A stretch of DNA of 64,000 nt from the NCBI RefSeq assembly GCF_011074795.1, contig NZ_JAAMPF010000029.1, positions 124,001 to 188,000 of the forward strand, written 5' to 3'. This document shows positions 16,519 to 25,041 of this stretch, piece by piece. How positions within the stretch are numbered: the first letter of the stretch is position 1; each line of letters starts with the position of its first letter. The notes under the pieces are model-generated. The model did not search any database. It saw nothing but the letters and a program-made list of their open reading frames with translations, and had not been told where the DNA came from. Position numbers and translations under genes: made by a program. This DNA is from Marinobacter salicampi (GTDB lineage Bacteria; Pseudomonadota; Gammaproteobacteria; Pseudomonadales; Oleiphilaceae).

Positions 16519-17790
16519 ATGACAACCACCTTCTGGATTGCGGCAGTGGCCCTGACTGGCCTGGCGCTGGCGTTCGTAATTTTTCCTCTTGTCTTCCGGC
16601 AACCCGAAAGACGCGCAGAAGACGACCGGCGCCAGCAGAACCTGATGGCCTATCGGGGCCGCATGGCCGAGCTTGATGCCGAACATCAGGCCGGGGTCAT
16701 AGACGACGACAACTATCGGCAACTCCGCGACGAATTGGCGGGCAGCCTGCTCGACGAAGTCGACACAGACGGTGCCAGTGCTACTGCTACTGCGCCCGAC
16801 AGGCGCCGCGCCAGTGCCAGAGTGGTGGTGCTCGCGAGCGTTTTACTCATACCCCTTGCCGCGGTTTTTCTCTATCAGCAATGGGGGTCCCTTGATGACG
16901 TCGAGCAATGGCTGGCGAGCCAGGACATAGCGGACGGTTCCGATCAGGACCGGGCACGGGAAATGGCCCTGTTGGCCGACAAGCTGCGTGAACGACTGGT
17001 GGAAAGTCCTGACAACCCTCAGGGCTGGGCCATGCTGGGGCGGACCTACATGAGTCTTGAGCGCCACGGCGACGCGGCCTGGGCGTTTGAACAGCTGGCG
17101 CAAGCTTCTGATGTTACTGAAGAGCAGGCAGCAGCCTGGGGCCTGTCTGCCCAGGCAGCCTTTTACCAGAGCCGCGGCCAGATGACGGAAGCGGTAACCC
17201 GGGCGATCGACAAGGCACGCAGTCTTGATGCGGATGAGGTCAACGCCCTGGGCCTGCTGGGAATTGATGCGTTTGAGTCAGAGAATTTCGAACTGGCAAT
17301 TTCCTACTGGGAACGAATCACTGAGGTAGCGCCCAATCATCCGCAGTTGCCGTCCATCAGACAGGGTATTGCTGCTGCCTCCGAAAGGCTCGGGCGTGAA
17401 GTGCCCCGGTCGGATTCAACGCCGGAGGTGTCCGATCGCGGGGTTACGGTGCGGGTGACTCTGGATCCCGCCTTTGAGGATGAAGTAGCGGATGACACGA
17501 CCTTGTTCATTTTCGCACGTAACCCCGACGGCCAGGGCGCTCCCCTTGCCATAGTCCGCCTGACGGCCTCCCAGCTGCCTGTGGAGCTGCGTCTGGACGA
17601 CAGCCGTGCCATGTCTCCCAACGCCCAGATTTCCGATGCCAATGAAGTGATTGTGACTGCGCGTCTGTCCCGTTCCGGAAGCGCGGAGCCCCAGTCCGGT
17701 GATTGGCAGGGCAGTACAGAAGAGGCAGTGTCGGTCACAGGGGACGATGACTCCCCGGTTGACCTGACCATCGACAAGCGTCTTCGCTAG
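16519..17790 (+). CDS. ccmI: Cytochrome c maturation TPR chaperone CcmI
   Basis: A 423-residue membrane protein: TM segments at about 4-24 and 104-120 flank a cytoplasmic loop with a coiled-coil-like stretch. A periplasmic TPR domain follows (about 145-300: NPQGWAMLGRTYMSLERHGDAAW, VNALGLLGIDAFESENF, each a TPR helix pair), then a C-terminal beta domain (about 310-420). CcmI binds apocytochrome c C-terminal helices and delivers them to CcmFH. Last gene of the ccm operon. A 36-bp gap separates it from ccmH. The opposite-strand batD ends 25 bp after its stop. Confidence 0.93.
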   Translation: MTTTFWIAAVALTGLALAFVIFPLVFRQPERRAEDDRRQQNLMAYRGRMAELDAEHQAGVIDDDNYRQLRDELAGSLLDEVDTDGASATATAPDRRRASARVVVLASVLLIPLAAVFLYQQWGSLDDVEQWLASQDIADGSDQDRAREMALLADKLRERLVESPDNPQGWAMLGRTYMSLERHGDAAWAFEQLAQASDVTEEQAAAWGLSAQAAFYQSRGQMTEAVTRAIDKARSLDADEVNALGLLGIDAFESENFELAISYWERITEVAPNHPQLPSIRQGIAAASERLGREVPRSDSTPEVSDRGVTVRVTLDPAFEDEVADDTTLFIFARNPDGQGAPLAIVRLTASQLPVELRLDDSRAMSPNAQISDANEVIVTARLSRSGSAEPQSGDWQGSTEEAVSVTGDDDSPVDLTIDKRLR

Positions 17791-17797
17791 CAGTGGC

Positions 17798-17826
17798 ACC
17801 GCTCCGTCACTGGTGTCAGGAGCGGT
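17798..17826. terminator. Inverted repeat between convergent ccmI and batD
   Basis: ACCGCTCC (17798-17805) and GGAGCGGT (17819-17826) form a perfect 8-bp inverted repeat around a 13-base loop, covering the batD stop codon. No T tract follows on either strand, so it may be a bidirectional stabilising hairpin rather than a full terminator. Confidence 0.4.
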
Positions 17827-19543
17827 AGGACTCGGGGTACAGCGGGGGCAGGCGGCTCTGGCCGGTCTTGGCATTACCCTGTTCGCGAAGTGCCTGAAGC
17901 TCTTTGACCAGACCTGAGCCGTCCCATCGCGAAGCCTTTTGCGCTGATCGGCTGAAGTGGTAGGCCTGCAGTCGGTCGATCTGGGCTTTGAGTTCAGGCC
18001 TGCCGGACCACCTTACAGCCTCCGAGACGGTGCTGAAGTTTTGGCCCGGTTGTGCGGCGTTCAGCCATTTCGGAAACAGGTCGAGGGCGGCAATTTCACC
18101 ATGGCTTGCAGCCGAGCACAGCCGGGCAAACAAGGCCTGTTCGCCCGCATTTGCCCCATTGTCCTGTGCAGGCTCTGAAGCCCTCCCGGCGCGTTTGCGC
18201 ATGAATACAACAGTCAGGGCCCATCCCACCGCCAGCGCACCAGCCAGCCAGGGCCAGAAGCCACGGTAAGCCTCCGGCTGCGCGTCAGGGGCAGCGGCCG
18301 GCTCCGGCCTTTCCACCGGCTCAACCTGTTCGGGCGACAGCGCCGGCTGGTCCGAGGTTCCGCCCTGGGCTGAGACGGTCACTGTGCGGGCCGGGATAAC
18401 CGCCACCCGTTCTTTGTCCGCCGTGGTGTCCCACCAGGGCAAGCGTACCTCGGGCAGGGTCACGGTGCCCGGCTCAACCCCCACGATAGCCATGGTCTGG
18501 GTGAGGGTGCCGATAACCGTCTGGTTATCAACCTCCGTTGATGTATCCGGATTTTCAGGGTAGCTCCGCAGACCCGCAGGCGTCGTCAGGGACAACGGCG
18601 GCAGGGCCTCGGCCTGAAGCCCCTCGGCCTTGATTGTCAGCGTCCGGGTGAGGCTCTGGCCAACGTCAAGGGTGGTCTGGTCCGGGACACCACTGTCACT
18701 CAGCGTCAGTTCTTTTGCTGGCAGCCAGGTATCGCCGCTGAACTGGTCGGGCGCCGGTTTTACCGGTATGTCGAACAGTTGGGCGGTGTCGCGAACGAAC
18801 CTGAGCTGGCCGTTATTATCCCTTGTCTGCCCGTCAAACCGGATGGCTTCCAGGCTTAGCTGGCCCTGCTCCTGGGGGTAGATGGCATAACGGCGCTCGA
18901 CGACGCGAAAACGGCGCCCGTCAATGAAGCGGTTGAATTCTTTCTGGTTACCCAAGGATTCGATCAGGGCATCGGGATGGGCCGGTTCGGACAGTTCACC
19001 CCGGATCAGGTTGCCGGCAAAAAACAGTCGCACGGTCAGTACGATCTGTTCCTGAACGTAGACCTCGTCCTTGTCGGCAGCCAGTTCGATGAAGGCATCG
19101 CGCGCCGGCGCTGCACTGTCCGGGGCATTGCCCCCGCGCACTTCGATGGTGACCGGTTCCGACCTGTCGCCGTTGAAATTGAGCGGCGGTATGGTGAGGT
19201 CGCCTGTTTTTACGGGGGCGAGCTCATAGGTCCAGGTGATTTCTGCCTGGGTTTTGCCATTGACCGTGCTGATACTGTATTTCTGATTCTTGCCCAGGAT
19301 CTCGAAATTCTCTTCCAGCTTCTCGATGTCGGGGGCCGGAAGCTCCAGGCTGCCCAGGTTGAACAGCATGTCGAAGTTGATCGACAGTTCCATCTCGCCG
19401 ACAACTTTCACAGTCAGGGTTTCATTCTCATACAGCGCCGTTCGATCCGGCTCAACCCTGAGGTCGGCAGTGGCCTGCGCAGGTGTGATGGCAAGGTAGA
19501 TCAGGGCCACTACGGCCATCAGGGTAAGACGTCGACTTACCAT
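17816..19543 (-). CDS. batD: BatD-family protein (aerotolerance/oxygen tolerance)
   Basis: A 575-residue protein with signal peptide (about 1-26, ending AQATA), a large periplasmic region of repeated beta domains (VEPDRTALYENETLTVKV; TWTYELAPVKTGDLTIPPL; YAIYPQEQGQLSLEAI), one TM segment at about 432-448 (WPWLAGALAVGWALTVVF) and a C-terminal cytoplasmic helical part. This is the BatD plan. It is the last gene of a minus-strand MoxR/Bat operon and overlaps the preceding gene by 7 bp. Bat proteins are linked to stress tolerance in Bacteroides, Leptospira and Francisella, but the biochemical role is unsettled. Confidence 0.85.
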   Translation of the reverse strand: MVSRRLTLMAVVALIYLAITPAQATADLRVEPDRTALYENETLTVKVVGEMELSINFDMLFNLGSLELPAPDIEKLEENFEILGKNQKYSISTVNGKTQAEITWTYELAPVKTGDLTIPPLNFNGDRSEPVTIEVRGGNAPDSAAPARDAFIELAADKDEVYVQEQIVLTVRLFFAGNLIRGELSEPAHPDALIESLGNQKEFNRFIDGRRFRVVERRYAIYPQEQGQLSLEAIRFDGQTRDNNGQLRFVRDTAQLFDIPVKPAPDQFSGDTWLPAKELTLSDSGVPDQTTLDVGQSLTRTLTIKAEGLQAEALPPLSLTTPAGLRSYPENPDTSTEVDNQTVIGTLTQTMAIVGVEPGTVTLPEVRLPWWDTTADKERVAVIPARTVTVSAQGGTSDQPALSPEQVEPVERPEPAAAPDAQPEAYRGFWPWLAGALAVGWALTVVFMRKRAGRASEPAQDNGANAGEQALFARLCSAASHGEIAALDLFPKWLNAAQPGQNFSTVSEAVRWSGRPELKAQIDRLQAYHFSRSAQKASRWDGSGLVKELQALREQGNAKTGQSRLPPLYPESYRS

Positions 19544-21378
19544 GGGGTATCGCTCTCATCAGGTTGGGTTGCACGTTCACGGTACTGCTGCTGGAACTTG
19601 CGCCGCAACAGGCCGCCAGGATCGTCCGGAATCCGTCTTAGCCATTGCTCCTGGCCCTGGTCCAGTTGGGGGCCCTGCTCTTCGGCGGCTTCTGCGTTCT
19701 GGTCAGTTCCGGGTTCCGGGGTCCCGTCCAGTTGCCGGGGTTGCGCCGGCTGGGGCTGCTCCTGGTCGTCGCCATCGCCTTCGTTCTGCGCCCCCGGCTG
19801 CTGATCATCGGCCTGCGAATCCTGCTGCTGGTCAGACGATTGCCCGCCCTGGTCCTGCTGACCCGAGTCCGGACTTTCAGAGGCATCGGAATCCTGATCG
19901 CTTTGTTGATCACCCCGCTGGTCACCCTCTTTATCACCCTGCTGCTCACCGTCCTGATTCTGGCTGTCCTGGTCCTGATCCTCGGACTCGCCTTCGCCGT
20001 CCTGTTGCTCCTGCTGTTGTTGCTCCAGTAGTTCCTCCACAATTTCTGCATTATGGCGGGCGTCTTCGTGGTTTGGGTCTGCAGCCAACGCTTCTTCAAA
20101 AGCTTCCTTGGCTTCTTCCAACTTACCCGCACGGGTTAAGGCTATGCCTCGATTATAGTGGGCGTCAGCACCAGGGGCCTGTTCGAAAGCCTCAGCCGCG
20201 GCGTCATAGTCTTCCGCCCGGTAGAGCGCGCTGCCCCTCCAGGACGGATCGTCGAATTTTTTGGCAGCTCGCTCCGGGTCCTGTTCGATCAGGGCCTGCC
20301 CCCGTTGGTCTGGCCGCTGCCACAGATCGGCCCACTCCAGTGCGAGGGCTGGCGAGGGCACAGTCGGGGCGACCACCAGAACGGTCGCCATCAGTGCGCC
20401 TTTGCGCCAGCTAAGCAGCAACAACGGCAAGGCCAGCCAGAGCAGCCAGTAGCCGTCATCCTGCCACCGGCTGACCGTGAGGTCCTGCTCAGTCTCCTCC
20501 CAGCCTGAAGCGTTCCCGGCCAGCAAGTCGAGGCTGTTTATGTCGGTGTTGTCGACGGTCAGGCTATGGCTGCTGCCGCCGGTCCTGCTGGTAAGCTCGG
20601 CCAGTGCCTCGGGATCAGCCTGAACCACAACTATGTCACCATTGTCGCGGACGAACCCCTGCTTGGGCAGAGGAATGGGACCGCCAGAACGTGTCCCGAC
20701 CACCAGCGCGTAGAGAGGGTAGGGGCTGCCCTCGAGTTCGTCACGGATGGCGTAGCGGTGGCTCGCCTGAATGTCATCGGTTATGAGAAGAATCCGGCCT
20801 TTGCCCCGGGCCCCGCGCTCAAGAAGTTCCCTGGCTCGGGCAATGGCCAGATCGGCCCGGTTGCCGGTGGCAGGCATCATGATCGGGTCGAGTACGCCCA
20901 AAAGCCCCTCTATGGTTTGCCGGTCGTCGGTCAGGGGCGTGACCACATGGGCGTCGCCGGCATAGACCACCAGTCCGGTCAGGCTGCCTTCCCGTTCGCC
21001 CAGCAAGTCCCGTATCTTGCGTTTTGCCAGGGTCAGGCGGTCCGGCTCCACATCGGTCGCCAGCATGGAAAGGGACAGGTTCAGCACAATGACCAGGCTG
21101 TCATTCTGCTGCTGCAGGGGTGTGGGTGCTTCCCGCCAGGCCGGACCGGCCAGAGCCAGGCAGAGGATCAGCCATGCCGCCATCAGGGGCGCGGCGCTGA
21201 AGCGGGAGGGGGAGCTGGTGGTTCCTCCAGAGCGGATCAGCGGTTTCAGCAGTGCTGCTGGAATAATGCGGGCCCAGCCGCTCTGGTGTTGCTTCACCTG
21301 CCTGGCAGCAGCCGGAAGGAGTGGAATAGCCAGCAGCAGCAACAGCCAGAGCGGCCGCAGAAAATGCAGATCATCCAT
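19537..21378 (-). CDS. batB: VWA plus TPR protein, BatB-BatC type fusion
   Basis: A 613-residue protein with TM segments at about 5-24, 60-78 and 308-328. A VWA domain lies at about 92-290 (LTGLVVYAGDAHVVTPLTDD, ILLITDDIQASHRYA). A TPR pair follows at about 395-450 (AHYNRGIALTRAGKLEEAKE), then a C-terminal Gln/Asp/Ser-rich low-complexity tail (about 455-580). The MIDAS motif reads NLSLS (Asn100, Ser102, Ser104) where the family has DxSxS. BatB (VWA) and BatC (TPR) are separate genes in many bacteria; here they are one. Ribosome site GGGAGAAG precedes ATG 21378, which overlaps the batA stop by 8 bp. Confidence 0.88.
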   Translation of the reverse strand: MDDLHFLRPLWLLLLLAIPLLPAAARQVKQHQSGWARIIPAALLKPLIRSGGTTSSPSRFSAAPLMAAWLILCLALAGPAWREAPTPLQQQNDSLVIVLNLSLSMLATDVEPDRLTLAKRKIRDLLGEREGSLTGLVVYAGDAHVVTPLTDDRQTIEGLLGVLDPIMMPATGNRADLAIARARELLERGARGKGRILLITDDIQASHRYAIRDELEGSPYPLYALVVGTRSGGPIPLPKQGFVRDNGDIVVVQADPEALAELTSRTGGSSHSLTVDNTDINSLDLLAGNASGWEETEQDLTVSRWQDDGYWLLWLALPLLLLSWRKGALMATVLVVAPTVPSPALALEWADLWQRPDQRGQALIEQDPERAAKKFDDPSWRGSALYRAEDYDAAAEAFEQAPGADAHYNRGIALTRAGKLEEAKEAFEEALAADPNHEDARHNAEIVEELLEQQQQEQQDGEGESEDQDQDSQNQDGEQQGDKEGDQRGDQQSDQDSDASESPDSGQQDQGGQSSDQQQDSQADDQQPGAQNEGDGDDQEQPQPAQPRQLDGTPEPGTDQNAEAAEEQGPQLDQGQEQWLRRIPDDPGGLLRRKFQQQYRERATQPDESDTPW

Positions 21379-22375
21379 AAGACTTCTCCCGGCGACGTGC
21401 AGCCAGCAGAAGACCTGCCTGCATCAGCAGCCAGATCATCACCGCGGCACCGGCGAACCAGACGTAAAGCTCGGTTACCGGGCGGTATTTCTTGCCCTCG
21501 AGTTCAATAGGCTCAAGCTGGTTGATGCTTTCATAGATCATTTCAAGTTCCGGCAGGCTACGGGCCCGAAAGAACTGGCCCCCGGTCTGCTCCGCAATAC
21601 GTGTGAGCAGGTCCTCATCAAGGTCCCTTGACGGGTTGATCTGCCTGGACCCTAGCAACCCTCGCTGGATCATACTCTCGGCCCCAATGCCAACGGTATA
21701 GATACGCACCCCGGCCGCAGCCGCAATTTCGGTGGCTTTGTCCGGTGTTAGTTCGCCAGCAGTATTGGCACCGTCGGTCAGCAGTATCAGAACGCGCTGG
21801 TCCTGGGGCCGGTCACGGAGGCGCTTGACCGCAAGACCGATGGCATCGCCAATGGCGGTGGCGCGTCCAGCCATACCGATACCGGCCTCGTTCAGCAAGG
21901 TGCGAATGGTGGCGTGGTCAAAAGATAGCGGGGCCTGTATGTAGGGTTGGGTACCGAAAAGAAGAAGACCGATCCGGTCTCCTTCCCGGCGCTGGATAAA
22001 ATCGTTGAGCACGTATTTGACCGCTTGAAGACGGTTGATCCGGCGTTGCTGGATGATCATGTCCTGCTCTTCCATGCTGGGCGAGATGTCCACGGCCAGC
22101 AGCAGGTCGCGCCCGGTGACCGGGAGGTCCACGGTTTCGCCTACGTGCTGTGGCCGGGCGAGGGCGATGACCAGCAGTAGCCAGGCCAGAAGTACAACCA
22201 GGCGTCGCCAGAGGGGCGTCTGCTGTCCTGACCGGCTGACCCCTGGCAGATCCTGGAGCCAGTGCGCCACCGGTACCACCGGTGCTTCCACTGGCTGGCT
22301 GGCCCGGCGCCGTAACCTCGCCAGCAAAGGCAGGGCTGCCGCAAGCAGCAGCCAGGGATAAGCGAAACTCAGCAT
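21371..22375 (-). CDS. batA: VWA-domain membrane protein BatA
   Basis: A 334-residue protein: TM at about 5-19 and 57-72, a VWA domain at about 88-285 with intact MIDAS DISPS (Asp96, Ser98, Ser100) and the later Asp of LTDGANTAGEL, and a final TM near 308-326. It is the metal-dependent adhesion partner expected to work with the BatB-type protein next door. ATG 22375 is chosen because it overlaps the preceding stop (ATGCTGA), as elsewhere in this operon. An in-frame start at 22447 would add a basic, non-conserved extension. Confidence 0.88.
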   Translation of the reverse strand: MLSFAYPWLLLAAALPLLARLRRRASQPVEAPVVPVAHWLQDLPGVSRSGQQTPLWRRLVVLLAWLLLVIALARPQHVGETVDLPVTGRDLLLAVDISPSMEEQDMIIQQRRINRLQAVKYVLNDFIQRREGDRIGLLLFGTQPYIQAPLSFDHATIRTLLNEAGIGMAGRATAIGDAIGLAVKRLRDRPQDQRVLILLTDGANTAGELTPDKATEIAAAAGVRIYTVGIGAESMIQRGLLGSRQINPSRDLDEDLLTRIAEQTGGQFFRARSLPELEMIYESINQLEPIELEGKKYRPVTELYVWFAGAAVMIWLLMQAGLLLAARRREKSYG

Positions 22376-22845
22376 GACTGCGCCCTCAGCCAGGACCGCG
22401 CCGCCTGTTCGGCCTCGCCGAAAGGTACCGTTGCCCCGGGCCGCCAACTGCTCTCCACCAGGCCCAGGAGCAGTGGCTCGTCAGAACTCCTGTTGTGCCG
22501 GCCGGTCTCCATCAGAAACGCCACCCAGCTATCACCTGTCAGGGCCTCCGGCCTGCGCTCGGGGTAGCGTGCGCGGGCAGCCCGCTTCAGAAGCAGATTG
22601 AGTTGCTTCAGTTTCTGGCCCTCAGACCCGGGCATTGCGTTTATATCGTCCAGCTCACGCCTGGCCTGTCGCAGCCATGCATTACGACGGCGGCGCCGCC
22701 AAAGCCAGATGGCCAGGCCGATGACAAGAGCCAGGACAACAGCAGCCAGCAGCCACCATCCCGGCGCCGGGGGCCAGAACCCGCCTGGCTCGGGAAGATG
22801 GATGTCGCGCAGGTCTTTGAGGGGATCGGTCTGCATAGGGCTCAT
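22369..22845 (-). CDS. DUF4381 domain membrane protein
   Basis: A 158-residue protein with a short polar N-terminus containing the family's LRDIHLPEPGGFWPPAPGWW, a TM segment at about 29-48 and a very basic stop-transfer stretch (WRRRRRNAWLR), followed by a helical cytosolic part. DUF4381 genes sit between the DUF58 and VWA genes of MoxR/Bat operons. No biochemical function is known that I can name. Its ATG follows the DUF58 stop with no gap, and its stop overlaps batA. Confidence 0.85.
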   Translation of the reverse strand: MSPMQTDPLKDLRDIHLPEPGGFWPPAPGWWLLAAVVLALVIGLAIWLWRRRRRNAWLRQARRELDDINAMPGSEGQKLKQLNLLLKRAARARYPERRPEALTGDSWVAFLMETGRHNRSSDEPLLLGLVESSWRPGATVPFGEAEQAARSWLRAQSC

Positions 22846-23811
22846 CTATCCAATACGACCGCGGGGGCCAAGTATGAGCCGAAGGCTCTGTCCCGGGTCG
22901 TCTGCCGTGGAGATCGTGCGCGAACCAACGGCCGAGGTACGGAAACAGCTGGCCAGGGCCTGTTCATGGGCCACGACACGTTGCTGGAAAGCCCTCTGGA
23001 AACGCGGGTCCGAGCCGTTGAACCAGACCGGACCGTCGGGGCCGGCAACGGCAAAGCGGCCATGGTCCGGAAGTTTCTTCTCCAATGGGTCGACAATTCG
23101 CAGTGCGGTGACGGTGTTATGCCGTGACAGCGCGCCCAACAGTCCCGGGGTCTCATCACTCAGGGTCAGAAAGTCGCTGATAATGAAGACCCTGGAGCCG
23201 GTGTGAACCACCCGTCGGGCTTCCTGGAGCGCAACGTCAAGAGAGCCTGCGTCAGGATGGCTTTCAGTGGCTGTGCCCTGGTGTTGGGTGTCAGGACCCT
23301 GTTGGTGCCTGGCCAGGGCATCAAGCAGTTGCAGAACATTCTTCTTGCGTCGGGCAGGCCGGAGAACATTTGTCCCGTCCTCTGAAAAAACAATGCCGCC
23401 AATCTGGTCTCCGGCCCACAAACCAAGCCAGGCAATGATCGAGGCTACCTGGGCACATCGGACCTGTTTATAGGCCCCCTGACTGCCGAAAAACATGCTG
23501 GACCCCAGGTCGCAGATCAACAGGACGGGACGCTCCCGTTCTTCCTCGTAGAGTTTTGTATGGGGCTTTTGACGGCGGGCCGTCACCCGCCAGTCGATGC
23601 TGCGAATGTCATCGCCCGGCTGGTAGAGCCTGACTTCAGCAAACGCCATCCCCCGGCCACGCTGGGACGAAACCTGCAGGCCTGCCTGTCGGGTGCGGAC
23701 CTGGCTGGCCCCTGGCAGACGCAGGGCACGAGCCTCCGCCTGGAGCCGGATCAGGGCCGGCAGGTCAGTCTGGATGAGGGCGCTCTGGACCCCTTGAGCC
23801 GGCACGGCCAT
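22846..23811 (-). CDS. DUF58 domain protein
   Basis: A 321-residue soluble protein. The DUF58 hallmark is YQPGDDIRSIDWRVTAR at about 80-96. A VWA-like fold follows (PVLLICDLGSSMFFGSQG; RVFIISDFLTL), with DLGSS in the place of a MIDAS. DUF58 proteins are partners of MoxR AAA+ ATPases. ATG 23811 starts one base after the moxR stop; an in-frame earlier start at 23838 would overlap moxR and is less likely. Confidence 0.88.
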   Translation of the reverse strand: MAVPAQGVQSALIQTDLPALIRLQAEARALRLPGASQVRTRQAGLQVSSQRGRGMAFAEVRLYQPGDDIRSIDWRVTARRQKPHTKLYEEERERPVLLICDLGSSMFFGSQGAYKQVRCAQVASIIAWLGLWAGDQIGGIVFSEDGTNVLRPARRKKNVLQLLDALARHQQGPDTQHQGTATESHPDAGSLDVALQEARRVVHTGSRVFIISDFLTLSDETPGLLGALSRHNTVTALRIVDPLEKKLPDHGRFAVAGPDGPVWFNGSDPRFQRAFQQRVVAHEQALASCFRTSAVGSRTISTADDPGQSLRLILGPRGRIG

Positions 23812-23812
23812 G

Positions 23813-24775
23813 TCAGGCGGCGACCGGAACACAATCAATCAGGCGCTGGATGATGGCATCCGGAGTCATGCCTTCGGCTTCGGCTTCAAAGGTCAGCAAT
23901 AGCCGGTGCCGGAACACATCAAAGGCCATGGAACGGACGTCATCGGGGCTCACATAGTCCCGGCCATCCAGCCAGGCCTTGGCGCGGGCGCACCGGTCCA
24001 GGGCAATGGTACCCCTGGGGCTGGCGCCGAATGCCGTCCAGCGGGCCAGTTCCGGATCCAGGCTGCCAGGGTCACGACTGGCGAGTACCAGGGCGAGGAG
24101 GTAGTCTTCGACCGCCTCTGCCATGTAGATTTCACTGATGGCCAGACGGGCCTCAAAGACCTGTTCGGCACTTACTTTCACCACGGATTGGGGTATTCCC
24201 TGACGGTAATCTCTCCGGGCCAGGTGCAGTATGTCTCTTTCGGCACTTGCAGACGGATAATGGATGGTCACATGCATAAGGAAACGGTCGAGCTGGGCTT
24301 CCGGCAAAGGGTAGGTGCCTTCCTGCTCAATGGGATTCTGGGTGGCCATCACCATGAACAGCCGATCCAGCGGAAAGGTGCGCAAGCCCACGCTGACCTG
24401 TCGCTCCCCCATAGCCTCCAGAAGTGCCGACTGAACTTTGGCCGGCGCCCGGTTGATCTCATCGGCCAGCACCAGATTATGGAAAATGGGTCCTTTCTGG
24501 AATTCAAAGTCCCCGGTTTCGGGGCGATAGATCTCGCTTCCGGTAACATCCGATGGCAGCAGGTCGGGTGTGAACTGGATTCGGTGGAAGTCTCCTTCCA
24601 GATGGTCGGCCAGGGCCTTGATCGCGGTTGTCTTGGCAAGACCTGGCGCGCCTTCCACGAGCAGATGGCCGTCGGCAAGCAGAGTGATCAGAAGACGTTC
24701 AACCAAAGTTTCCTGGCCGATTATCCGTTTTGCTAACTGAGCTTTTAACTCACCAAACGTATGCTGAAGAGACAT
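23813..24775 (-). CDS. MoxR-family AAA+ ATPase
   Basis: A 320-residue AAA+ ATPase of the MoxR family. Walker A is GAPGLAKTT (42-50), Walker B LVLADEINRAPAK, sensor 1 MVMATQNPIEQEGTYPLPEAQ in part, with an arginine-finger region DRFLMHV. MoxR ATPases act as chaperones for VWA proteins, here probably the BatA/BatB pair. ATG 24775 begins at the point where homologues begin (MSLQHTFGELK). It has AGGAG about 12 bases upstream. ATG 24799 is a possible alternative. An upstream in-frame extension to 24937 has no family similarity. First gene of the minus-strand operon. Confidence 0.92.
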   Translation of the reverse strand: MSLQHTFGELKAQLAKRIIGQETLVERLLITLLADGHLLVEGAPGLAKTTAIKALADHLEGDFHRIQFTPDLLPSDVTGSEIYRPETGDFEFQKGPIFHNLVLADEINRAPAKVQSALLEAMGERQVSVGLRTFPLDRLFMVMATQNPIEQEGTYPLPEAQLDRFLMHVTIHYPSASAERDILHLARRDYRQGIPQSVVKVSAEQVFEARLAISEIYMAEAVEDYLLALVLASRDPGSLDPELARWTAFGASPRGTIALDRCARAKAWLDGRDYVSPDDVRSMAFDVFRHRLLLTFEAEAEGMTPDAIIQRLIDCVPVAA

Positions 24776-25041
24776 TGGCGGGGAATACTCCTGAATCATC
24801 TGTTTTGTGGCGACAGTTTTTGTGTCTCGCCAGCAAAAATCAAGGGTTTGACTATGCTGTTGTGATAGCGCCGGTTTTTTTGGCAGGCAGAGCCCGTCGC
24901 TGGATGGAACTACGGAACGACTGGGTTCGACAGCCATCGGCCGGTTCAGTTTATTACGATACTTTCATAGCTAGTTGTACAGGCAGTTTCATAGACAATC
25001 AGAAAGACATTTCACATTTTGGGTAATCATCGAGGACAACT
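24776..25041. other. Divergent intergenic region, moxR-gdhB
   Basis: 266 bp between oppositely transcribed genes; it must carry both promoters. I looked on both strands and found only poor matches to -35/-10 pairs (for example TTGTAC at 24975 with no -10 at proper spacing). It contains a T7 run near 24874 and is more AT-rich than its surroundings. No gene or RNA recognised. Confidence 0.6.

Noticed and set aside
19638..20132. Long open frames opposite and out of frame with the Gln/Asp-rich tail of the BatB-BatC gene, on both strands
   Set aside because: They arise from low-complexity codon repeats; they show no domain, no ribosome site and Arg/Thr/Ser- or Leu-rich nonsense composition.
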